From positions 24,787,557 to 24,851,556 of the forward strand of contig OZ023273.1 in assembly GCA_964007475.1 (NCBI GenBank): a DNA stretch of 64,000 bases. Direction: 5' to 3'. Of this stretch, positions 21,853-33,432 are shown in pieces; position 1 is the stretch's first letter; every line of letters starts with the position of its first letter. The notes beneath the pieces were generated by a model. The model made no database searches. It was not told the origin of the DNA and saw only the letters and a program-made list of their open reading frames with translations. The DNA comes from Hybos culiciformis. Lineage: Eukaryota; Arthropoda; Insecta; Diptera; Hybotidae. Made by a program: the position numbers and the translations under genes.

Positions 21853-23913
21853 TTTTTGACAAATATTCTTGTAACACTCAATGCAAACTTTGAAATGATT
21901 GCACGGTTGCAGAAGAATCATATTTGTACTTGAAAAAGAATTTGTTAAACAAACAATGCATGAAAACTTTTTTTCTATTTGTGAAGATGTGTCTTTAATA
22001 TTATTATCTTCTGTATATTCGTCATTGTTTTCATTATCGTTATCTACTTCATCATTATCTTTATCGGAACCATCATCATTATAACTGTTAAAAATTTCAC
22101 TATCTATTACATTATTTTGCCAATTGCTTAACTGATTTAAAGCTTCCGTAATACTTATTTCATTTTTTTCTAATTTTTTAATTATTGTATCTATAATTGC
22201 TCCACGCTTTTTGAATTTATTAGTTTTAGGTTTTTCAAAAATATTTAGCACTCCATCTAATGAGTTTTTCAAATCCAAGGTTACTTTAAAATCTTCTAAT
22301 AATATGACGTTGAGAAATTTATAGAAGTTTCCATGTTTAATAAGTTTGGATGCTAAACGGCTATGGTAACTCTCACATGCACTTGTTGTTCTACATTTTT
22401 TGTCAAAAACACTAAAGTGCACGGGCCCAACCTAAAATACAATTAACATAATTTTACTAAATAATTAATAAATATCAATTATTAGAAATGTTTAAAAATT
22501 ATTAGAAATGTTTAAAAAAAAACAAAACGTCAATTACCTTTTTCATCCATTGTTTTTCATAATATCTTATGAACTTTTCGAATTTTACACCAGGTTCTCC
22601 GGTTAATTTTTTGCTCTCATTTTTCAATATATTAAAAGCTATTTCAATATCGGATGGTTTAAGTAAAGCCAAAATTAAAAGTTTTGAAAAAATCCTTTTT
22701 ACATAAGAATTTTTTCTCATGATACTCAAAAAATTTTTAATTCTTCCACCATTTCTTCGGAGTGCCTGGCAATAATGGAACCAACATCCATTTAATGTGA
22801 CACCAGGAAAAACCTTGATTATTGCGTTCCTTAAACCAGTTTCAAAGTCGGTTGTAAAGGTTTGTGCTTCAAATTTAAAATAATTATTGTTTATGTATTG
22901 CATTAAATGAATGTAAGTGGATTCAGATTTATTATTCATTAATACATAAATAAAAGGATACAGCTAAAACAAATTAAAACGATTAAAAAACAAATATTTT
23001 AAAATAAATATATTTCTTGCAAAAATAAAGATAATTAATTTTATTATTTCTAGCTTATTTTTATAATTCTCTTACGTGATTATCTTCATGTTGAATATGG
23101 AAAATTAATAACTGTTTGTAACCGCATGATGGTAAGGTATTGAAGGTACCATCTACGAAATAGTGCCTACCAGATGAAAAAGTTGGTATTAATTCGGCAA
23201 TTGTTGGAGACATAAAAACTGTGTATGATATTTCATTATCAATAACAGTATTTTTATAAAAAAGTAAATGTTCGTTGTATCTGGAACTGCCAAATTTTTT
23301 AATTATGTCTGCTTTTAGAAAAAGTTCTCTGATATCATTGGGGGAATTGGGTGTTCTAGGCAATACTTCATTTTTAATTCGAACTAAATTTCTCCTCATT
23401 TTTCCATATTGCACAAAATGTGCTTCGCTTTCGTTTTTGAGGCAAACATCATCAAATATCTCCCTGACGCCGTTTCTCTTTAAAGCTCCAACATTCTTAC
23501 ATTCTTTTTTTATATCATTGATTATTTTAATTTTTTTTTTGAAAATTTCATCAGTCTCATGGTTATGTTGTTTATTCAGAGGATTAATATACTTACAACT
23601 ATTATTCATTTCATTTAAACTTACTGAAACCTAAAAGAAAAAATTACTAAAAATAAAATACCGGGACAGGAATTAGTAAAAAAAAACATAATTTTAATTT
23701 TAAATATCTTACCTTGCAGTTTTTTGTGTAACAAATATATCTAATGCATCCGTTTGCAAGATTGTTGCATTTTTTAAATACTTCTTCAGTTTTTTTAAAA
23801 AATAATAGTTTGCTGCTTCGTCTTAATCCAGGCATGAAGCAATATTCTTCTGAAGTTATCAAATTATTATTATTTAAATTTTGTTCGATATTATTTTCTG
23901 AATTAAGTTCCAT
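21853..23913 (-). CDS. MULE transposase with FLYWCH and RING fingers, 3' end lost in gap
   Basis: Four exons with GT-AG introns join in phase 0: 23913-23713, 23630-23076, 22963-22538 and 22431 to about 21853. The N-terminus is a FLYWCH-type zinc finger spanning the exon 1/2 junction (CIRYICYTKNC ... HNHE). The DDE core follows: first Asp in FVDGTFNTLP, second in TTDFETGLRN, the CxxH signature in GCWFHYCQAL, and Glu in SACESYHSRL. An acidic Asn/Asp-rich linker leads to a RING-type finger (CIVC ... CNHFKVCIEC) whose last Cys pair would lie in the GC-rich gap. About 590 aa are visible. No stop or frameshift was found before the gap, so the element may have been active recently. Confidence 0.85.
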
Positions 23914-23960
23914 TTTTAATTTTTTTTAATTATTTATTTAATTATTATTTTAAAATAATA

Positions 23961-24165
23961 ATCAAACACGCGGAACTATTAATTAAAAATCTCGAGTTTA
24001 TATTTTTTGAATGAGATATAAAATCAAATTTTTTTTATATTTTTACTTGCAATCAAATACGCGGAGATATTGATTACAAATCTCGAAATTATATTTTCTG
24101 AATGAGATATAAAATCAACTTTTTTAATATTTTTACTTGCAATCAAACACGCGGAGATATTGATT
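23961..24165. repeat. About 90-bp tandem repeat upstream of the transposase
   Basis: Units begin AATCAAACACGCGGAACTAT / AATCAAATACGCGGAGATAT and contain TTGAATGAGATATAAAATCA; roughly two and a half copies. It lies 5' of the transposase ATG and may contain its promoter. The ORF at 24024-24314 is a translation of this and of the duplicated fragment. Confidence 0.75.
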
Positions 24166-24169
24166 ATTT

Positions 24170-24345
24170 TTTGATAAATCTTCTTCTGATAATATTTATA
24201 GAAGTTTCCATGTGTTTTATATATAAGTTTGGATGCTAAACGGATAATTTTTTTACAAAAACAAGTATTTAAAAAAAAGTTTCCATGGCCTAAAATCAAC
24301 AACATCTTTTCCAAAAGAACAATTACATATTAAATTAAAGTATTT
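24170..24345. repeat. Subterminal duplicate of transposase-derived sequence (right)
   Basis: Direct-orientation partner of 21320-21545, with the same TTGGATGCTAAACGG motif that encodes the RLASKL stretch in exon 4. Confidence 0.7.
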
Positions 24346-24601
24346 TTTATTTAACTCAATTTGACTTTATGACTCTTTGCGTTTTTTCAGAATGAGACAT
24401 AAAATCAACTGACTTTAAGTCCCTTAAAAAATTGACTTTATGTCCCTTTTGAATGAGACATAAAATCAGTTGACTTTATGTCTCAAAAATTGAGACATAA
24501 AGTCAACTGACTTTATGTCCTGTTGATGTTGTGACACCCCACCTATAAATACATAATATTTTTTTAATATTTTTTTATTTGATATTTTTTGCCGTATATA
24601 G

Positions 24602-25206
24602 CATACTTGGCCAAACTGCGGCTCTCGTTCTTCTTCACTGCGGCTCTAGCCACGTTCGAAAAAATATTGTTAAAAATACAAATACAATTTAAAAAAAACC
24701 GTTTTCTTATGTAATGTATTCGTTGTCATATGATTTTTCATTATAAATAAACATGCATGCGAATTGCAATATTTTCCGATTTATTTTAACCGCGTAAGAA
24801 AAGTTCTCACGTTTATTTTTTAAAAATTGATTTCGATATTTGGTACACCATACTGCTGTGATCTTTGAATTCAACAATGAAATTTATTAAATCGAAGCAC
24901 CGTTCCCAGCTAACAAATGAACATTTAACTGAGTTTATTCGTACGGCACTAACAAGTTATGAGCCAGATTTTCAACGATTCGCGGTCAAGATACAAACAC
25001 ATAAAACAACAGCATATAAAAATTTTCTATAAGTATTTTTAATGTATATAATTGTATTTTATTAAATAAATTATGAATGAAAATAAAGATAAATGAAAAT
25101 GACAATAAAGACAGTTTACATATTTAATCAATTTCTAATTGCGGCTCTCGACAATTCTGATTTTTGAAATTTGGGCTCCTGTCGGGATAAAGTCTGGCCA
25201 CCCCTG
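24602..25206 (+). mobile_element. hAT-type element with transposase remnant
   Basis: 605 bp with the 8-bp duplication GTATATAG (24594-24601 and 25207-25214). The uninterrupted site is near 9520. The ends resemble hAT termini (CATACTTGGCCAAACTGCGG; reverse of right end CAGGGGTGGCCAGAC). A 51-aa open stretch at 24877-25032 (MKFIKSKHRSQLTNEHLTEF... then SYEPDFQRF) resembles the C-terminal dimerisation region of hAT transposases, recalled from family knowledge. It is non-autonomous. Confidence 0.8.
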
Positions 25207-25494
25207 GTATATAGAAATATACCCATTTTCATCTCTGGTCCGAATCTCCCATTTTTTTAAGTTCCTCTAATCGATATATATCTCTAATCGATATCTACCC
25301 ACACACTAATTTCTACCCACACACTAATTTCCATTAGAATCTATTTAAACTTTTATAAAATTTAATATGTATAAAATATAAGCATTTTAGTGGCGGAAGG
25401 ACGGACTTTAATTACTATTATGCCATAGCTGATTATAGCTGATCTGAAAAACGGATAAAAGCATTATTTAGATTATATAAAGGGATAACCCTAT

Positions 25495-28212
25495 CGATCT
25501 ATATGGATAAATATTTTGGTACGTTATACCAGAGTAAACATATTTCTATAGTAGAGTAACAAGGAATAACGAAAATTTTTATGCAAAAAAAAAAAAATTC
25601 ACCTCCCTCTTACTCTAACCAAAATACACAATTACAAGGTGCCTTTCTGATTCCTTTTACTTAATTTTTTTTCGCAGGTTTTTTTAAAATCCAAAATTAA
25701 GTACTTTTTTAAGAACAAAGTGAGTTCATTTCGTTTTATTTTCGACTTAAAACTATTTTCTTATTTTTAAAATTTTTGAAAACCGTAAAATTACTTATAT
25801 TTTACAATTTTTTTAATTTTTTGTAAAGACAAAAAATTATCATAGTCACCTGGTTCTTTTATAAAATAAATGCATTGTTTACATTTATTTGGCCTTAAGC
25901 GCGTCATAGTTTCCCTTAAATACTCAATACTAATAAATAAAAATCATATGATTTTTGTTTTTCGAAAAATTAAGATTTTAAGGATGTGAGAATTTTTTTT
26001 AAAGCTTAAAGCTAATTTGAATTTCAACCGCTAGTGATTTAAATGTGAGAAATTAAAATAATAATTTAAATTAACTTTTACCAATTTTTTAGTTCTTAAT
26101 TTGATGAATTTTAAACAGTTTGAAAAATGTAAATTAACAGTTCCTCCTGAAAACTTTCTTAATTATATTAAAATATTACAGGATAAGTTTGCTGAAAATT
26201 TCGATTTACATGTAACAGAAAATAATTTAGTAAGTAAATTAGCTTCCCTTCTTACAAACGTTGAATGTAATTTCAAATGTTGTGAAAATTTCAATAAAAT
26301 TTATTTAATTCATTTTTTCATACGTGAGCGCATATATTTCATTTTAAATTTTTTTAATAAAAATGTAAAAATTAGAAAAAATAGAAATAAAATGTTGTCT
26401 GTGATGAGTTTATAAAATTAAAAGTCTTGTTTTATTTCGTAACTTTTAAAAAAGCAACCATCTCATCCCTGATCATTTTTATTCAACACAATGATAGATT
26501 TTGAGTAAAAAAAAACATAGATTTTTTGGCGGGACGAAATAAATTTTCTATGGCAGATACTTTACTTTATGAAATAGGTGTACAATGGTTTATACTATAA
26601 ACGAATGAAACTGAAGAAGATGAAGAAGTACTTGGTTTTTTTGCACACAAATGTCAAAAATTAGAAAAAAAAAAAAAAAGGAACGCCGTTACTATTATTA
26701 AGGTACGGTCGCTGCTATTTTTATTTTTCAATTCACAAAAATGTGAAATTTTATTTTATTTTAGATGTAAAACATTTATTAATTAATAAAAATGTTTATA
26801 AAATATTCACATATCTGCGAAGTATCTAAATAAAATCTAAATTTCGTATTTTTCATACAAAATTAAATGTAAATAAACATTTTATGTGACCACAGATAGG
26901 GACTGTCAAAACAGTGAATTGACAGATAAAATAAAATTGACAATGTCTTAAGTAAGTATAGCGACATCTATTGGAGTTTCCATAAGTAGAACGCTTGTAT
27001 AAACCTGTTCATATAACATTTTAATGCCTACGAATAATTTCATAATACCTACAAAAAAAATGTATACCATCAGTTCAATAGATTTAATAAAAAACTTGTA
27101 AAAACCTATTCACAATTATCATATCTCACTCTTCTATTTCATATTTCTTTCTTTTATAAATTTTGAACATGTTTAATAATAAGTAAGTAAATGGGCGGGT
27201 TAAAATTTTAACAACTATCAGCTAATTGTTTTCTGTCGGCTCATCCCTTCCGGCTCACTCCATTTTCAATGTGAGTTCCAGTATTTAAATTTAAATTATT
27301 TTGTTAAAGAAATTCAAAAAGAATTGTGGGTTGGAGGAAAAAAAAATCGGTGGGTGAGGGAAAATTTTTTTTGCACACAAATGTCAAAAAATAAAAAATA
27401 TAAACTCATAGAGTGTTGGGCTTATAATCGGTCTCTTTTTAAATAAATATTGGCTAAAGTGCAGAACGCGTGCACCCGTCAGATTTCGCTCAAACTTGGT
27501 GGGGTGGTAGAGGCGGTGCCAAAATCACCCCCCATGTATTTTTTTTTGGGTGGAAAGGCCCAGTTTCCGAGTTTTGGCCCCTCAAAGTTTTCAAAAATTT
27601 GGATAGGGGAAGGAATTTTTTAACTCCGATTTGGCCTAATTTTGGAGAGGGGATAGAGGCGTACCCCGCGATGTGAAATCCAAGACGGTTTTGGCGTAAA
27701 AGGCCCCGTTTCAAAGATATAGCCCTTCAAAGTTTTCATACATTCCAAAATATTTTACCATATTATTTTTTGGAAAAGGGCAAAATATTTCGGCCCTAAT
27801 GCATAAAAATGTTCAAAATAGGAAGCTGTATGCTGAATGGGGGACATCTGTCGCCTCCCTGAAACCCCTAGGAATTTTGCTTCTAAGGTTCGAGAAAAAA
27901 AAAGGGAAAACCGGGAATAAAAAATAAGGCTAAAGTGCAGTTTATGTGAACCACTCAGAACCGGCTTAAACTTGGAGGGAGTAGAGGCGGTGCCCAAACT
28001 TCCAAAACTGAAATCAGTTCTTGGGGCAAAGGCCCCGTTTCGGAGATACGGCAAAGGTGTTGTGGAAAAAAGAAATCTAAAACAGTAAAAAAAAAATATT
28101 GTGATTTTATATAAAACACCCTGTACTGTAAATGTATTGGTCTCACTAATATATGTAAGAGAGATACTTCATTCCAGAGCTGGATTTACTCTTCCTTTAG
28201 TATTTATTCGTA
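25495..28212. mobile_element. 3.2-kb segment, unit 3 copy
   Basis: Homologue of 9811-12977, flanked by GGATAACCCTAT (25483-25494) and GGATAACCCCAT (28213-28224). It lacks the nested 466-bp element. Confidence 0.55.
26104..26415 (+). pseudogene. 103-aa ORF, possible P-element/THAP9-type transposase C-terminus
   Basis: Starts ATGAATTTTAAACAG. The protein has a CNFKCCENF cysteine cluster followed by a hydrophobic and basic segment (YLIHFFIRERIYF) and a Lys/Arg/Asn-rich tail. This arrangement reminds me of C-terminal ends of P-element-like transposases, but no catalytic residues are present and the match is from memory only. The unit 2 copy has a premature stop. No second exon was identified. 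It is probably a decayed transposon fragment. Confidence 0.3.
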
Positions 28213-28236
28213 GGATAACCCCATTTTGCCTAATAA

Positions 28237-29215
28237 TCTTCTTATAAATAAAAATGAAAATTCGCTGTTTCTCTGTTTCTCTGTTTCTCTGTCCTCTGTC
28301 CTCAATCACGTCTAAACCGCTGGACCGATTTGGCTGAAATTTTGAACTTAAGTATTATGGGGGCCCGAGATGGTTATAGGGTACTAAAAATTTTGATCCG
28401 AGGCCCCGGCTACCTTAGAAGCCGGTTTTGAAATTTAGGTATATTCCAATAAAATATAGTAGCGTTGGACCCGAAAACGCTATTTAAAAAACTGAATGTT
28501 GAGAGGCCCCCAACCGTTGTCCCAGGGCCAATTCGGGGGCTATACAACAAATTTCGAAATTTTAAAATTTTGGAAATAAGGAGCCTAGATACGCGAGATG
28601 GTTATAAGGTACTAGAAATTTTGATCCGAAGCCCCGACGGAGGGCTACCTTAGCAGCCGGTTCTGAAATTTAGATATATTCCGATAAAATGTTGTAGCGT
28701 TGGACCTGAAATTTAAAAAACTGGATGTTGAAAAGCCCCCAACCGTCTAAGAGCTCAATTGCGGGGCTATACAACAAATTCCGAAATTTTAAAATTTTGA
28801 AAATAAGGAGCCTAGAGACACGATTGGTTATATTTTTTATCCAAGGCACGGACGGGGGGCTATCTTAGAAGGCAGTTTTGTAATTTAGGTATATTCCGAT
28901 ATAATATTATAGCGTTGAACACGAATCGACTATTTAGAATACTGGATGTGTTAAGACACCGGGGAAGTATTTAAAAAAATTTGAAATTCTGTTTTTTTTA
29001 GTGCACAAAATGCAATTTAGGTATATTCCGATAAAATATTATAGCGTTGGACCCGAATCGACTATTTAGAAGACTGGATGTGTTAAAGCAGCGGGGAAGT
29101 GGCTATTTAACAAATTTTGAAATTCTGTTTTTTTAGTGCACATAATCTGGATTAAAGTGTTTTGATATTAATATAAGTTCGGAACTACCGTGCGAAGCCG
29201 GGTATTTCGATTAGT
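28237..29215 (+). mobile_element. Helitron-like element, copy 3
   Basis: Same termini as copies 1 and 2; only about 3 CTGTTTCT units. Confidence 0.45.
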
Positions 29216-29464
29216 ATTAAATATAATAATTTGGCATTATGGTATCCTTTTTTCTTGAAAATCAGCTCTTATGGCATTTCACGTATCATCTTTCATATTT
29301 TTTTTCCGATTGCAACTATAGGACAGAAATTACAATTTGAAGTGGCGCGTTTCATGTCATCCAAAAATCATTTGATTCAATAAGAAAAAGTTTTTTTTAC
29401 GTCAATTATTTTTTTGGCCATCATCATAATCATAAAAAATCCTTTATAAAAAAAATGTATTTAA

Positions 29465-30005
29465 GAGCCCTCCATGTGAAATTCTGTTTGCTATTTCTGT
29501 TTTCTATTTTTGCAGTTTTTTTTGTTTTATTTTACAGAAAATAAACGGCCGTGAAAAATGCGACAAAAATTGTACGAAAAACACCTCTACCAGAAAATCT
29601 CAAAACTATATTTGAATTTTATTTCTGTGCAGAAACTGTAATTTATCAAAAAAATAAAAAAATTCTTAGAAATAAATGAAATGAATTAAAAATTGTTTAG
29701 GAAATTAAAGAAATTCAAAATTTCACGTCACCAGCCCTGGAGAATGGTATTTTAGATTTATTTCTGCGTTTGAGATTTTTTATTATCTTTTTCCTTTACT
29801 TCAGAATCCAAGCAAATATGTTCAAGTTTTTTAAAGGCTCATTTGGGCCAAAAAACTTAAAATATAAAAAATCCGCCGCACCTACCCTGGAGCCAGTTAT
29901 ATACTCTCTAACATATCAAAAAATCACTTCAGTCTAGATTGTAGTAACCCTACAATCAAAGCCTAACTAAGACCAATTTTTTGCAATTTTTCACATTGAG
30001 GGCTC
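29465..30005. mobile_element. 541-bp TTAA-flanked inverted-repeat element, copy 1
   Basis: Ends GAGCCCTC ... GAGGGCTC, with further inverted similarity (ATGTGAAATT / AATTTTTCACAT). TTAA flanks at 29461-29464 and 30006-30009. The uninterrupted TATTTAATTTCT is near 14250. TTAA target choice is typical of piggyBac and Kolobok. No ORF. Confidence 0.85.
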
Positions 30006-30009
30006 TTAA

Positions 30010-30393
30010 TTTCTTTGTATGAAAATAAATATGTAGATACATATTTTTAAAATAAATATTATTTTGAAGAGCATAGCAAACTATTGAGATCAAGAAGTTA
30101 AAGTAAATATATATACGAAAACAATTTTTTTATGGGATTAAAGCAAATAAAGTTTTTTTTTAATTTAAATTTTAAAACAAAAATTAATATTAAATAGGAA
30201 AAAAATTATTAATTTTTATTTAAGTTATCTAAATATTTATACCAAATTTTTTTTATAATATTAAAATATTTTTTTAACACGTTCAAACCGGCGTGACCCA
30301 CCGGTTGGTATCATCTGATTATTTCATCTGGCGGAGTGACGCACCGGTGGGTCACATGTAAATATTTCATCGGGCCACCGGTGGGTCACATTG
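30010..30393. other. Spacer with GC-rich GGTGGGTCAC repeats
   Basis: Unit 3 version of 14260-14650: two copies of CACCGGTGGGTCACAT plus CACCGGTTGGTATCAT. No gene. Confidence 0.55.
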
Positions 30394-30616
30394 CACGGAA
30401 AGAATTAATTAAGCATAACTGACATAAATCAAGCATAAACCCTATCGGTTTAGCGGCTAGTAAAAAACTGCATAAAACATGCTCTAAATTACTTGATATG
30501 AGTATTTTAAAATGTCACTAATTTTAGTATAAAATAATTTGTTTTAAATAAATTATTTCTTAATTTATCCATTTGCAATGCTTATTTCAAGAAAATTCTG
30601 TAATGATTTTACATAA

Positions 30617-31187
30617 TGCTAGAGATAGAGTCGACGTAATTCACGCGCGTGTACGCACGTAAAAAATCAAATTGTATGAAAATGTATGAGACCGGCTATA
30701 CGCAACGACGTAAAACGTAGCTTACGCGCGTAAAAGTTGAAATATTTTAACTTTCCCAGTATTTTACGCCGTACATTGTGGAAATCATTTGTTTATAATT
30801 GTGTTGTTTATTTTGTTGTAATTAGAAAAAAAAATTGTGTTGTTTATTTTGTTGTATTTAGAAAAAAAAAATTTTACAAACAAATAATTATTTAATAAAA
30901 TAAAAAAGTTCATAAATATAATTATATTCAAAAATAAAAATTAAATAATTATTTATTGCAAATTTATTAAAATTTTTTATGTTTTATTAAGTTATAAATA
31001 AATTAAAAAGCATTATAAAAATATTACAAACAGAATCCATTTTATTTTTCTAATTTAATTTTTCTCTTTTTCTCTTTTGTTTTTCGCATGTGAACGGCGT
31101 TGAGCATAACAGGTAAAAAAAACAGTTTTTTTTTATTTTTTTTACGCGCGCATACGCGCGTGAATTACGTCGACTCTATCTCTAGCA
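30617..31187. mobile_element. 571-bp TAA-flanked inverted-repeat element (Harbinger-type), nested in X1
   Basis: Terminal inverted repeats of nearly 40 bp begin TGCTAGAGATAGAGTCGACG and continue through a CG-rich ACGCGCGT stretch. Flanks TAA at 30614-30616 and 31188-31190. It contains a local tandem duplication of TTGTGTTGTTTATTTTGTTG (near 30805-30865). No ORF. Confidence 0.75.
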
Positions 31188-31287
31188 TAAGAAAATAAAA
31201 TAAAATTTTATTTTATTTTAATATTTTTTTATTTTTATTTTTTTTTTATTTTTTTATTTTTATTAAATTCTATAATTTTATTTCTTA

Positions 31288-31356
31288 TGCCTTCTTTGGG
31301 ATTCGAACCTGCGTCCTTAGCATTGCAATTCGTCAACACTACCACTCAGCTACGGT
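31288..31356 (-). ncRNA. tRNA-like sequence inside X1
   Basis: Reverse strand reads TAGCTGAGTGGTAG (A box) and GGTTCGAATCCC (B box) with TTGCAATG in the anticodon-loop region. No complementary acceptor stem is visible, so it is not a functional tRNA. It is followed by A-rich sequence. It aligns along its length with 47581-47650. Confidence 0.65.
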
Positions 31357-31802
31357 ATTGAAATTTGAAAAGTATATAAAATAGAAAATATAAATTTGGT
31401 ATACACATTTTCTGACTTAAATTAGTTTCTGTATTTAAGCAAACGTTTTCTTATTTTAATCTGCAATTTTTTCAATAAAATTAAGAAAATGGTACTTATA
31501 TTATTAAAAAATTTTAGGGATCAATTTCAGAAAAATATGCTTAAATTACTGTATATTTTAGTAAATACACACGTATTGAAACATATTTTATCTATTTTAA
31601 TATTTTCTAAGATTAAGAAAAGCGAATACACATTTGTAGTAAAAAAATTCTTTCCGTGTAGAATCCAGCCAGATGAACAGAAATACAAAAAGCAGCACCG
31701 GCGTCAACGTGATGTAAAGTGTCAAACATTTTTTTAAATCACAAAACATAAATATTTTGTTCATAATTGAGAACATCAGTAATTATCAATCAATGATATT
31801 AA

Positions 31803-32277
31803 GAGCCCTCATGTGAAATTCTGTTTCCTATTTCGGTTTTCTATTTTTGCAATTTTTTTTTGGTTTTATTTTACAGAAAATAAACGGCCGTGAAAAATGC
31901 GACAAAATTGTACGAAAAACATCTCTACCAGAAAATCACAAAACTATATTTGAATTTTATTTCTGTGCAGAAACTGTAATTTATCAAAAAAATTAAAAAA
32001 ATTTTAGAAATAAATGAAATTAATTAAAAATTGTTTAGGAAATTAATGAAATTCAAAATTTCACGTCACCAGCCCTGTAGAAAGGTATTTAACCTTTATT
32101 TCTGCGTTTGAGATTTTTTATTACCTTTTTCTTTTACTTCAGAATCCAAGTAAATATGTTCAAGTTTTTTAAAGGCTCATTTGGGCCAAAAAACTCAAAA
32201 TTTAAAAAATCCGTAGTAACCCTACAATCAAAGCCAAACTAAGACCAATTTTTTGCAATTTTTCACATTGAGGGCTC
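31803..32277. mobile_element. 475-bp TTAA-flanked inverted-repeat element, copy 2
   Basis: Same family as 29465-30005 (same termini and interior, with a deletion near the right end). TTAA at 31799-31802 and 32278-32281. Empty site ATATTAATAAAAATC near 3022. Confidence 0.85.
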
Positions 32278-32601
32278 TTAATAAAAATCAGCTTAAAAAA
32301 ATTCGTATAAGAATAAACTATTCTATACCTTTATATTCAGAAAACAAAAAAAAAAACAAAAGAGCTGTCATGGGACACCAGATTGGAACGTAGTTCCTTA
32401 GCGTACATATAAGTCATTTTCATTTTTTATCAATTCAAAATTTTATTAATTTAAAAAGAATCTTTTTTCTACTTTTCCCAGTTTTCTCTAATTTTGCATT
32501 ATTTTCATTTAAAGAAACCTTTTTTCAGGAGCAATTTTAGACTGTTTTTTCGAATTTCGAAGATCTTTTTTAACATCGAAAATTCAAAAAGCTAAAACTA
32601 A

Positions 32602-33429
32602 GAGTCTGTTCACTTATTAGCGATTATTGAAAAAAATTAAATCGGATTTAATATTCCAGATTTTTTAATTTGTGAACGACACGATTTTACTGCTGTTATT
32701 TAAAAAAATGAAATAATTTTGTCCTAAAGCCGTTCACAAATTCAATTTTACTTCTTAAAATTCTGCAAAGGGAAATTTTAAATTTCCCATAACAAACTAA
32801 ATTTGTAGGTCTACTTTTAAGTGAATTCAAAATCTAAAATTGTATAGAAAAGAAAAAAGCGGCAAAAATGGGTAAGAAAATTCGGTCGGTCACGTATTAT
32901 TATAAGTTTTTGATTTCAGTCAGCCAAATATTATTTTATTATTATTTTATAAGTAGTTGATTTTAGCAGATTACACAGAATGCAGAAAATTACGTCCTCA
33001 ATTTAGAAATTGTGACATTTGTTTTACAGAAAAGGGAGATTTCTTTTTTTTCAATCGTTTAATTCTGTATAATCTGCTAAAATCAACTACTTATAAAATA
33101 ATATTCGGCTGACTGAAATCAAAAACTTATAATAATACGTGACCGACGAATTTTCTTACCCATTTTTGCCGCTTTTTTCTTTTCTATACAATTTTAGTTT
33201 TTGAATTCACTTAAAAGTAGACCTACATATTTAGTTTGTTATGGGAAATTTAAAACTTCCCTTTGCAGAATTTAAAAAAGTAAAATTGAGTTTGTGAATG
33301 GCCTTAGGACAAAATTATTTCTTTTTTTTAAATAACAGCAGTAAAATCGTGTCGTTCACAAATTAGAAAACCTGGAATATTAAATCCGATTTCAATTTTT
33401 TCAATAATCGCTAATAAGTGAACAGACTC
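32602..33429. mobile_element. 828-bp long-armed foldback element, TAA-flanked (Harbinger-type)
   Basis: The two arms (roughly 32602-32960 and 33065-33429) are reverse complements over more than 350 bp, starting GAGTCTGTTCACTTATTAGC. Flanks TAA at 32599-32601 and 33430-33432. A GAGYCTGTTCA start plus a TAA duplication fits PIF/Harbinger MITEs. It would give a very stable hairpin transcript. Confidence 0.85.
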
Positions 33430-33432
33430 TAA

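Larger units (their letters stand above)
21134..24543 (-). mobile_element. Mutator-like (FLYWCH/MULE, Phantom-like) transposon
   Basis: 3410 bp including 200 N. Flanked by the 9-bp duplication TATAAATAC (21125-21133 and 24544-24552). Unit 2 has the uninterrupted site near 9473. Terminal inverted repeats of about 112 bp (21134-21245 and 24432-24543) begin GGTGGGGTGTCACAACATCA and match with one mismatch noticed. A spliced transposase is encoded on the minus strand. The 9-bp duplication, FLYWCH and MULE domains place it in the MULE superfamily. Confidence 0.92.
30394..31658 (-). mobile_element. TA-flanked inverted-repeat element with tRNA-like cassette, copy X1
   Basis: Termini CACGGAAAGAATT and exact reverse complement AATTCTTTCCGTG. 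The right flank is TA, the left TG (presumed mutated TA); the uninterrupted CACATTAGAATCC is near 2879. It contains a nested TAA-flanked element (30617-31187) and a tRNA-like sequence (31288-31356, minus strand) starting about 300 bp from the right end. It is related to 47333-48060 by termini and cassette. No transposase. Confidence 0.7.

Noticed and set aside
21536..21933. Several Ala/Arg/Pro-rich ORFs in both directions over the N run
   Set aside because: They consist of unknown residues and GC-rich flanks; only the minus-strand exon 4 frame is supported.
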